This document shows, piece after piece, positions 13,401 through 22,425 of a stretch of DNA of 64,000 nt. A model generated the notes under the pieces. That model worked only from the letters and a program-made list of their open reading frames with translations. It was not told the DNA's origin and searched no databases. The DNA lies in assembly GCA_003993805.1 (NCBI GenBank), contig RSEF01000017.1, forward strand, positions 9,169,939 to 9,233,938. Direction: 5' to 3'. This DNA comes from Himantopus leucocephalus. Taxonomy: Eukaryota; Chordata; Aves; Charadriiformes; Recurvirostridae. How positions within the stretch are numbered: position 1 is the stretch's first letter; every line of letters starts with the position of its first letter. The position numbers and the translations under genes were made by a program.

Positions 13401-13840
13401 GAAAAAATGCAAAACCCATGAAGAATAACTGAAGTCTGCAGTTTTCCCAGTCCCCAAATCGTTTTCCCCAGTAGCTGGAATGTTTCTGATGTGGCATTTC
13501 CTACCATCCCGCTCACGGGCCAGGAGCTGCAGGAACACGGCTCGGGAGCAGGAATGGTGGCACCAAGTAGACTCCATCTCTGAGGGCTTTCCCCATCCAC
13601 GGCTTAACAGAGGCAGGTGGGAAGTTGTCCTTGGGACAGAAGTGGGGGCATTTAACCACAGCTCTTCCAGTAGCAGACTGGAGGACACATCTGCAGCCTT
13701 CTTCAGTCTGTCTCGGCTTGTTTTTATAAATTACCAGTGTCATCATGCAATTTAAATCTCTTCCTTGCTAAAATCACACGCTACAATCAATAAGTCAGCA
13801 CGTCTGCAAGGCTTTGGGATTCCTCAGTGCGACACAGGGC
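7461..13840. other. Non-coding stretch, no gene recognised
   Basis: I see no convincing exon on either strand. The stretch contains a perfect 20-nt hairpin at 7834-7853, an A-run at 8219-8231, an AT-rich section at about 9060-9560, and short homopolymers near 8794 and 10540. The paired plus-strand frames at 12435-12824 and 12443-12751 are overlapping chance frames in GC-rich sequence without a recognisable domain. Confidence 0.5.
7834..7853 (+). repeat. Perfect short hairpin
   Basis: ACTGGTTC, a 4-base spacer AGCA, then GAACCAGT form an 8-bp perfect inverted repeat. The stem is too short for a microRNA precursor and no longer pairing extends from it. Its meaning is unknown and it may be chance. 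Confidence 0.6.
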
Positions 13841-14120
13841 ATATAAATAATAATGAGATCACTGTGAGACCAGATACTTTTCTCTCTTGATCAGCAAAGA
13901 ACACACTATCTTTCTACACACAGCTGACATGACGGAAAATATGACAATAATAATAATAACCATAATAATAATTTCAATGGGTAATATGATAAATTGCTAT
14001 GCAAATCTGCCAGCCATCAGGAAAGCATTTTACCAGCCTCTTTCCATATTATGGGGTTTAATTAATGTGATATATGGACAAGCATGTATTTTATTTCCAG
14101 AATGGGAGCTGTAATTTCCT
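13840..14120. other. AT-rich block with octamer and homeodomain motifs
   Basis: The block contains a perfect ATGCAAAT octamer at 13999-14006 (the POU/Oct consensus), a palindromic TTAATTAA at 14058-14065, and an interrupted (AAT)n tract at about 13945-13972. It is flanked by more GC-rich DNA and has no transposon signature. The motif content fits a developmental enhancer, but that is inference; AT-rich DNA yields such motifs by chance. Confidence 0.3.
13945..13972 (+). repeat. Interrupted (AAT)n microsatellite
   Basis: Repeated ATA/AAT units are interrupted by ACC, seen directly in the sequence. Confidence 0.85.
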
Positions 14121-17100
14121 GAGGCTTGGAAACCCAGATGTTTTTGAGTTTAGAATATATAAGGATTTGTTTTTAAAGAGTATTTCAGTAAAGGTTGGAG
14201 GGGGAGTCTTTTTATTTAGTTGAAAGTTTAATTTGTGTGCTTTCAGATGAAGTTCAGAGCTTCTGATGAGATGCTTGCTGGGAGCAGGGATAGTGAAGGG
14301 CTGAAATATGCAGACAGCCACAGGACAATAGCTGTGGGAAGCCTTGTCTGCCTTTGAAATGAACTCTCATGCAAGGAACCAGGATGGTCCCAGGCTGGAA
14401 GAAGCCTAGGATGCTGACAGGCGATGGGAGCAGCGATCATGGCCCTCAAAAGCGGGACCCAGATCCAAAAATAAACCTCGCCTTGTGGCTCAGGCTGCCC
14501 GGCCACCATCATGGTGTGGCACTGGGAGGGTTCCCGTACTGGTTTTGAATGATACCCTTGGGATGACACAGTTAGAGAGTTCCTGGGGTTAGTCATCCAT
14601 AGGCATAATAAGGACCCATTTCATCTTTTCCCCTGGGTTTCTCTGCCTTGTGAGGGCTGGAATACTGACTCATGTCTTAAGTACATTAAACCCATCTTAA
14701 TGGGCTCATGGATGGAGAAATCATTAAGGACATGACAACATCTCTAGCTCAAAAATCAGCACAGACTGAGTCATTAAATGTTCTTGCGCTCTGGATGCAA
14801 ACCACTTTGCTGTATCTCTAACCCTTTTTCCCACCCACTTTTTGCAAGCTTGTGTTTTTCATTAACTTTTTCAAGTCCCACCACCTCCACAGGGCTGTCA
14901 TGAAGCATTATTCCAGATGTGCAATGCCATCCTCTTCTTGATGCTGGTTACACATTCATAGGATGAAGCAGTTCTTGAAAAGAAAGAGACGTTAAGCCCA
15001 ACAGAAGAGAGGATGTTAAAAGGCACAGAAGTTCTCATTTTTCTTACCCTGTTATCTTTTTAATGCTACAGGTCACTGGAGCAATTGCACATCAGCTCCT
15101 CTGCCAGGACCACAAAACTCCTCTGATTTTCTCCTTCGAGTCCTTTTAGGAATTAATTTAAACTTATTTACGTCTCAGTTAGTGTCTCCCTTTCTTTTCC
15201 TTTGTTTAGTTCTCCAGATCACAAAGTGGTCATTTGGAAACCGGCTTTCTGCAGTGCCGAGCAAGCTGTCCTGCCCCCACCAGCTCATGCCTCACAGAAT
15301 CAGGTTCTTCTACAGGAGAAATAGATTTTGGCAGAAGTAATTTTGTACCCAAACACTCCAGAGCCTGTTTTCTCTAGACGTCTACAAAATACACCCCAAT
15401 GTCGCTTTTTGTTCTTAGCGAAGTCCCAAGTTTCAGCTCCTCTTTCCCAGCAAAATCAACCCTGGCTATCAACCGTGTCTGCATTCGAGAGGCCAGTAAT
15501 TGTAGAGTTCTTCAATCAAGTTGCATCTGACGGTGAGTTCCTACATCCTTGAGCCTTTGTAACTCAACTCACGGCTGAGTGGTGCAAATGCTAAAAACAC
15601 TCAAGTTGATTGTCAGTGGATGGAAACTGCAGACTCAACTTCTGGTCTGCTCAACAAGTTTAAATAATAGAGCTATTAGGTAACTTGATTTCCAAATCAA
15701 GCTGAGTGCCAGCAGTAACTGCAGTGGAGTATATGTGGACCCGATGGCTCCACTAATGAGGGTGGGTTTTGTGCTGTCACAGCTACCTGGAGCATGGCTG
15801 ATTGGGGTGCCAATGCTTTTCTACAGGCAGAGTAAATTGCTCTTAGTTTGAGTCTGCTTGCACCGTTAGAACACGCGTCTTGCTGGCCGCAGCTTGTGGC
15901 CCAGCAGCAAACTTGCTGTAACCTTAGGATGCTGCCAACATGGCTTGAATTGGAACAAGCTGATCTTCAAATGAAAAGACTCAGTTGCCACATCGAGTCC
16001 CCTGGGGCAGCCGTTCCTGCATGGCAGCATTTCCCTTCAGAGGGTTTGGTGGATGCTGGGTAAAGAAACTTTGGCAGTCCTGGACTCAAGACTGAATTTT
16101 AAGCTATACCAGAAAGCTAGAGGGGTCTCCTGCATAGGCATAGCAACCCCAAGCCTTCAAAAGTCATGAGAAGGCTCAAAATACCCATTTAACAACAATC
16201 TTGTTCTACTTCCCTCCCCACCCCAACCTTCAATCATTACAGGTCTCCTTTGCTCTGGGATCATTAAGGATAAGCATTTCCTATTTTTACAGAAAAGGAA
16301 GCAGCTAGTCTTCCATAGCCATTGGGGCCGCCAGGAAAACACCAAACGTCCCGAGACTGCTGATAAAGTTGAGGTCTGACCATGAGAACTGTCCTACCAC
16401 CATCAGAAACAACAGATCTGATTTTGGCAATGATGTAAATCCCTCCGCACCTAGGTCCTCTAAATTAGGACCTAAAAATACAGAAGGCTGTCTAGACATA
16501 TTTTAATCAAGAGCTTATTCTTCTTCCGCCTGCTATTTAGCATGTAAGCACCATGACTGAAATCATCTTCCAAACACAGAGACTTCACGAAATTGCAGGG
16601 AGGAGCCACCACTGTATGATTATCCTCCTCAGAAGAGCCTGGTTAAAAATACACCATATATCCATGCAGAGGGGCAGCAGCTTTCCGATACAGTCACCAG
16701 CTCAAAGGGATATTAATGAGGGATAAGCAGTCAGCTGGGATACCGTGTCTTTTGATCTCTGGTTTGTATTTCCCTGAACAAATTGTGCAGCAGTGAGAGA
16801 TTCCTGGCTGAGATTTGGGCTCCCATCTTCTGGCCAGGGAAAGTGATGTAGCCCCTTGGAAATCATCTCGTTAATGTGGATGTGGTGGGACATCTGAACT
16901 GAAGCAGGTGATGTCCTCGCCCATAGCGTTTCGGAGTGGATATAAGCAGCAGCCATAAAGCATCTGCCGCATGGGAAACAGTCGTGCTTACAGATGTGCT
17001 TTTGGTGGCTGTTGTGTGAGTGCCCATGCCCTGAAATTCTTTCCTGCTCCCTCGAAGTGTCAAAGTGAATCAGGATGGTAAACAGCTCTATTTCTGCTTC

Positions 17101-17298
17101 TATTTCAAGCCAATGTCAGCTTGCTTCTGCTTATGTTCAGTTCTGGAGCTTCAGACCATGAGCTAATTTGGCTTCTCGGAGTAGATGCAGAGGCCAAATA
17201 GAAAGGGTAAAAAAAATAAAAAAATAGAGCAAACAAGCTCTGCATTTTCCGAGGCAAAGGGCTGCGATGGCACCAGCCCGCTCTTTCCATCCAGTCCC
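14121..17298. other. Non-coding stretch, no gene recognised
   Basis: Unique, moderately AT-rich sequence. Open frames are short and without matched splice sites. No transposon or tandem array was seen. Confidence 0.5.
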
Positions 17299-17505
17299 TT
17301 AGCAACGTAATCCTGCCTTTTCTGTGCTCACTCTCTGCTCTGAATTTTGCATGCGGCTGATGAGGGACTGGAGTGATCGCTTGTGGCTCGCCACAGTCAA
17401 GACTGTTTTCATGTGGTCTCGGTCCCCTCTGAAGGATACAATGCTCAGGAATGAGAATATTACAGCCTTCATGAGCCACGGCCTCTCCTTCCTCCAGAGG
17501 AACAT
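17299..17505 (-). other. Minus-strand open frame beside candidate exon
   Basis: This 68-codon frame overlaps the end of the 17471-17700 block in a different frame. It contains a basic stretch, SHKRSLQSLISRMQN, that looks more protein-like than most frames here. If both belong to one gene, they are separated by a frameshift or by an unrecognised intron, which would suggest a decayed gene. I do not recognise it. Confidence 0.15.
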
Positions 17506-17700
17506 TGTGTTTCGGTGAGGTAGGAGCGCCTGGTAAGATGCTCCCCCAGCACCTCTTCCAGGATGTGTTTAAAGGAGTCGTAAAAGTCCCTCTGCAGCCC
17601 TTCTTTCAGCAGCTTTTTACGGAGCATCGCCCACCTCATGTCCAGGAGTTTATGCCAAGTGCTCCGGCCCCCAGAGAAGCACACAGTAAGGGAGAAGCTC
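17471..17700 (-). other. Best candidate coding exon, unknown protein (possibly pseudogene)
   Basis: Read on the minus strand, a pyrimidine-rich tract ending TTTTTTTCAG gives an acceptor just before 17700. The frame then stays open for about 76 codons to a TGA/TAA-type stop near 17469. The peptide is strongly protein-like: a Gly-rich turn, then WHKLLDMRWAMLRKKLL and FYDSFKHILEEVLGEHL, which read as charged amphipathic helices. Third codon positions are biased to G or C, as in bird genes. I do not recognise a family. No good splice donor is obvious: GAG|GTGCTG inside the block is the nearest. The next protein-like stretch lies in another frame, so it may be a terminal exon, a pseudogene or a chance frame. 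The opposite strand is also open over part of this block. Confidence 0.3.
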
Positions 17701-18768
17701 CTGAAAAAAATGACTGCTGAAATAGTAGAGCCCAGTAAGAGAGGGTTTTGTTTGTGCATGTGTTTTGTGTGATTTTTTATTTGACAAACACTCAATGAAC
17801 GTACAACATTTCGGTGGCCACAGTCAGAAATATTTTCACCTTTTAGCATCGTTCCCAGTTTCAGTTTTTCATTCCAGATGGGGACAGGGATGGGGAATCC
17901 TCCCAGGACACGAAAACTGACTCTTTCTGTTGCTTTTCCCAAAATCTGCTCAGCACCTTAACGTAAAGCCAATTTTCCAATAGAAAAATAAAACCTGCAA
18001 AAGCCATCCTGAAGGATGGCTGAAAGACATATACATCCATATATTTTGATGAATTGGTAAGGGAATTATCTGGCCTCAGTGCAGGCCATTAGAACATGAC
18101 AGCTCCCCAAATTTTGAGCGCACCTGGTGTTTAATTCTCTCCAAGTTGTGCCGTGGGACAACTGTGTTAAAAACCAAGTCTGAGAAAAAATAATCAGTGA
18201 TGGTACCGGTACCAGCCATGCCAAGAGAAGCTCTCGGTGAATCCCTTGACCTGCACAGAGCCCCGCCAGCTTCAGTTCTCTTTCTGCTGGCTCTGGCAGA
18301 TGGGCAAAATGTAAAATCAGCGCAGAATAGGGAGAGAATAAAAGGAGACACTCCAAAACACTGACCCCTTCTGAAAACAAAGGTCATCAGAGGTATTTTT
18401 TCATAGACTGTTCACCTGGGCCGGTTTCCCACGGGGAGCACGCAGCAGAAACAGAACTTACTGCTGTCACCGAAACAGCGGCTCGAGAGCACCTTTTCTC
18501 CCGCTTGCAGCAAGCAGCTCAGATCCCCCCACCTCCCCACATGAACTCAGACTCAGCCTCTTGCCCAGAAGGGTTTCATTAACAAACAGCCAAGAGTTTT
18601 GCGAATTCTCAGTTGTGCAAATTCAAGGACTGTCAGTTCCCAACGCTGGGGAAACGTCAGGCTTTTGTGGGCTTAACATGGCTCTTTATTGTATGATGGT
18701 TGGAAAGCTGATGGCCATTCATGAACTCCGAGCGTTGCAACATGATCCTTTTTTTTCCAGGATGATTT
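17701..18768. other. Non-coding stretch
   Basis: This stretch contains the upstream side of the candidate exon, which would be intron, and a short perfect inverted repeat at 18002-18021 (AGCCATCCT, GA, AGGATGGCT). The minus-strand frames at 18066-18387 overlap each other and have no recognisable domain. Confidence 0.5.
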
Positions 18769-18804
18769 AAGAAAAAGAGAGGAAGAAAAAAAGAAAGAAG
18801 AAAG
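18769..18804 (+). repeat. Polypurine A/G tract
   Basis: An almost pure A/G run of about 36 bases of GAAAG/AAGAAA type. It is a low-complexity tract and not a gene. Confidence 0.85.
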
Positions 18805-18829
18805 TCTTTTAGCAAAGACATTTCAACAA

Positions 18830-18980
18830 TTCCTTTAATGGGTATATAAACAGGAACAAAATCAAACAGCAATTAGCTGTAATTATACTTTAGCCTAAAA
18901 AATCCCACACATGTGAAATGATTACCGTAGCAATTACTGAGGGCTTCTGTGCACATTTGGCTGGTGTAATTACACTGAGC
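18830..18980. other. AT-rich block with clustered TAATTA-type sites
   Basis: Within about 105 bases there are four homeodomain-type cores: AATTAGCTGTAATTA (18871-18885, two cores), CAATTACTG (18931-18939), and the perfect 12-bp palindrome GTGTAATTACAC (18964-18975). A palindromic E-box CACATGTG lies at 18908-18915. The clustering in non-repetitive DNA is consistent with a transcription-factor-bound enhancer, which is inferred only. Confidence 0.35.
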
Positions 18981-20633
18981 GTGCCCTTCAGGAGAGCGAA
19001 TTCCTTCCCTTTGTGGTTGCTGGGTTTTCCTCCTCCCTGCGGACCTGCCATCTTCAGCGATGGCTTTTGCAGTGTCTGGAGCTAAGCGACCGGCGTGGTG
19101 ACAGTAACGCGACTGAAATGCTGCTGCTGGAGTGAGAAGACCAGGAAAAAAAAATACTTAAAAAAGTAATTTGCAGCCTTTGTGTGCGCTTGTGGGAGGG
19201 GTGATAACCGAGGGGTCGAGGCAACTGGCTGCGGGTGCCGAGGTGTGAGCTGGGAGCCCAGTGCCACCTTTGTGTTCGCACACTGGGCTGTGGTGGCCCT
19301 GGGCTGGGGGATCCAAAGGACATCGCGTATTGCCTGGGAATGCCACGCTGTGCTGCAGGACAAGGACATCCCGAGGCTTTCACGCTGCTGCGCCAAAATT
19401 CAGGGTTTCCGCCAGGCAGGTGGGGCCAGGGCTGACCAGTCCTTCTTGCAAAGGCGACAGCACCAGCGAGAGCGGTGACAGCGCAAATGACAAGTCCACT
19501 CGTCCACATGGAAATGTATTCTCGAGTCAGATCAGAGCCTGTGCTAAGGCTCATTCCTCCTCCAAAGGCAGCGGACCAGCCGGCAGGCTGATTTCTATTC
19601 CAACCAGCACCACTGTTTAATCTTGACTTATGGAGGAAACATATGGAATGTATTGAAAAAATATTGCTGTACTCTCTGCAGCTCTTCTCTCCCTCTCCTT
19701 GGCACAGGGACCAGAAATATTAAACATCTGCAATTCTTTAACACAGGCTGACTTACCGGGCTGAGCTCTCGCCCTGTGGGCCACTGCTCAGTCCACCCTG
19801 CAGGTACCACGGAGGGATGTGGCATGTGTTTCGCTGAGATCAGCCCGCTCCCCAAGAAATGTGATCTACTTTCTCAAGACATGGGCTTTGCAGATGGAGG
19901 CAGAGCTGTAGTCACCTCCAAACCTTCCCAAGGCATTCGGCTGTCAGGTCTGGCCGAGCAAAGGCCACAGGTCCTGCCAGCCCAGGTGATCCATCACAAG
20001 TAGATTATTGGCACGGTCTCTTGTGGTATCCAGTTTTTGAAAGCCTATCTTTCGTAAGCTCAGTGTTCTTTAAAAAAGAAAACAACAAAAGCATGTTTCC
20101 CAACCCGCATGTTTTTTGTGACCGGCTGCTGCTGTGCAGTGACAACAACCCGTGTTGTCGCAGACTGTTCAGACAAGCCCACTGCCCCATGGCATTAAAT
20201 GGGATTCTAGTACTGCGGAAAGTTTTGCTCTGCTCAGCACAGGGCCGGACACCACCTGGGGCTATCAGCATTTCGAGTCTGCTCTCAGAGGTGCCCCACG
20301 CAGAGCACAGCCCGCAGGCAATTCACACCTCCCGCCGCTGCCGGCACCTGCAAGCCTGGAGGAACCGTGCTCCGACTTGCCCCTCAGATCAACAGGGCTG
20401 CTCGGAAGAGATCAGCAGCCAAGACCTACATCCACCCTTTCCTCCATCCTCGCGTTTTCAGAGGAAAAGGAGAGCAGAGGCAGGTGAGAGCGTGTCAGGG
20501 CCATACGAGAGCAGCGTGGTTTCCAAGACCTGTAGCACCTTCGCTGCCCTGTGACAGCCCCACCAGAAAAGCGACTGGGTTTCTTTGCTGCCTTGGCCCT
20601 CAACAGCATTTGGGGTTGTCCCAGCTGGAACAA
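18981..20633. other. GC-richer non-coding stretch
   Basis: Several overlapping frames of 60-180 codons are open on both strands (for example 19054-19554 minus and 20021-20554 plus). None shows a domain, a signal peptide or matched splice sites. Multiple overlapping frames on both strands are what CpG- and GC-rich random sequence gives. Confidence 0.5.
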
Positions 20634-21070
20634 ATCATAGAATCATAGAATGGTTTTGCCTGGAAGGGACCCTGAAGATCATCTACTTCCAACCCCCCTG
20701 CCCTGGGCAGGGACACCTCCCACCAGCCCAGGTTGCTCCAAGCCCCGTCCAACCTGGCCTTGAACACCTCCAGGGATGGGGCAGCCACAGCTTCTCAGGG
20801 CAACCTGCGCCAGGGGCTCACCACCCTCACAGGGAAAAATTTCTTCCTGATATCTCATCTAAATCTCCCTTCTTCCAGCCTGAAGCCATTCCCCCTCGTC
20901 CTATCACTCCATGCCCTTGTAAAAAGTCCTTTCCCAATTATCCTGTGGCCCCTGTAGGGACTGGAAGGGGCTCTGAGGTCTCCCCGGAGCCTTGTCTTCT
21001 CCAGGCTGAACAACTCCAACTCTCTCAGCCTGTCCTCATAGGAGAGCTGCTCCAGCCCTCGGATCATCAA
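20634..21070 (-). mobile_element. CR1 LINE fragment (longest copy in window)
   Basis: The plus strand starts ATCATAGAATCATAGAATGG, the complement of the CR1 3' tail with two copies of the 8-9 bp terminal unit. It runs through the standard CR1 landmarks 'aacccccctgccctgggcag', 'ccaggttgctccaagcccc', 'aatttcttcctgatatctc', 'ccccctcgtcctatcactcc' and 'ctgctccagccctcggatc'. About 435 bp are present, covering the 3' UTR and the extreme end of the ORF2 region. Similarity fades at about 21070. The copy is 5'-truncated on the minus strand and cannot mobilise itself. The intact tail and few visible differences suggest a relatively young copy, though divergence was not measured. Confidence 0.96.
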
Positions 21071-22180
21071 TACTGTTGGCCCAGAGACCCTGGGCTTCAC
21101 AGTCCTTCAAGATATTCGTGTGTCAGGGCTTAGCAGCAAAGACTTAGCTCCCCATGAGACACCCAGGTTCACCCCGCTGGTGGACAGGACCCTCTGCCAG
21201 AGGCTTCGGTGAGCTGCAGCAGTTGCAGAAGAGAGCAATGGAGATGAAGTCCACACTCCTCCACAGCTGTGATGGAACAGAAGTGTACCTGCCCATACCA
21301 ACAGCTCTGCGGCCTCTGGGACAGCAAACCTCCTGCACGTGTCTCTCCCAGCGAGGCACCAAGGTGCAGAGCTCAGCAGTATCCTCTTTTTAACCCGGAA
21401 GATTTATGACTTCGGCATAAAGTCTCCCATTTCTTGAACTCACCCAACAGATCTTATGTCAACTTAACATTCTTCCTGAAGTGCCTGCAGTGTTTATTCA
21501 GTCCAGCCACTGGTTTATTCTAGTTAAATATCTGTTTCAATTTGAGGCAAGTTCATTGCAGGTTTCTATTTCCCCACTGCGGAGCTTTAGGATAAAAAAA
21601 CCCTCTTGACAGCTGAGTAAATGACACCGATAAAGAGCTCTAGTTGGTCTGTGAAAGAGCTGAGAGATACGGAGCAGAAAACCCTGAGCTAAAGATGTTC
21701 GCATGTTATATATCTGTTGGTACTGCCCTGGCGTGGACCCTGTGCCTCTGCTTTCCTATGGCTTGAACCAAGTGCCAGTCTGTGTATGCTGAAAAAAAAT
21801 AACATTTCTTAATTGTAGCTGGGATTGCTGCTGGGAAAAGTGGCTCATTTACTTCTGAGGGCTCAGCATGAGCTGCAAGACCCCTGGGATATTTCAAATG
21901 GAAAACATATCTGTGCTGCCTCCCAAACGGAGGAAGAATAAACTGCCAAGGCTGAAAACACGGGCTCTTTCATGGGACCCAGAAGGTTCCTTTGTATGTG
22001 ATTGATTCTCCTGCACAGACATTTCTAGATATTTTTCTGGCTTTTAAGTTAAAGAAGGAAAAAGACACCAAACTCGGTGTTCTGGAAGGATTTTAAATTA
22101 GCACAGCCCTTCAGCTGTGTGCTTTGTGGTGCTGCCTGAGATTCCTCCTGAGAGGTAAACCCCTGTGGTCCATGTGCAGT
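21071..22180. other. Non-coding stretch, no gene recognised
   Basis: Unique sequence between the CR1 copy and a duplicated segment. Nothing else is supported. Confidence 0.5.
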
Positions 22181-22425
22181 AGAAGGATGGCGAAATAACC
22201 ACGGACCCTCCTAAGGACTTTGGGAAAGGTTTGGTTTCCTTCTTGTGAGCTTCTATGAGGCCATTTATAACAGAGCTTTGTGGGTGTGGATGTGTGTTCA
22301 CTTNAGAAGGATGGCGAAATAACCACGGACCCTCCTAAGGACTGGGAAAGGTTTGGTTTCCTTCTTGTGAGCTTCTATGACGCCATTTATAACAGAGCTT
22401 TGTGGGTGTGGATGTGTGTTCACTT
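22181..22425 (+). repeat. Direct duplication of 123 bp around a single N
   Basis: Bases 22181-22303 are repeated at 22305-22425 with one 2-base deletion (ACTTTGGG against ACTGGG) and one substitution (GAGGCC against GACGCC). The two copies are separated only by the N at 22304. The single N and the near identity point to two overlapping contig ends that were not merged, or to two alleles placed in tandem. A genuine recent tandem duplication is less likely. Confidence 0.9.

Noticed and set aside
18002..18021. Inverted repeat AGCCATCCT/AGGATGGCT as a terminator or small RNA
   Set aside because: The stem is only 9 bp with a 2-base spacer, no longer pairing surrounds it, and intrinsic terminators do not apply to this kind of genome.
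20585..21133. 182-codon plus-strand open frame at 20.6-21.1 kb
   Set aside because: It is the antisense of the CR1 3' region. Such frames recur in many CR1 copies and are not genes.
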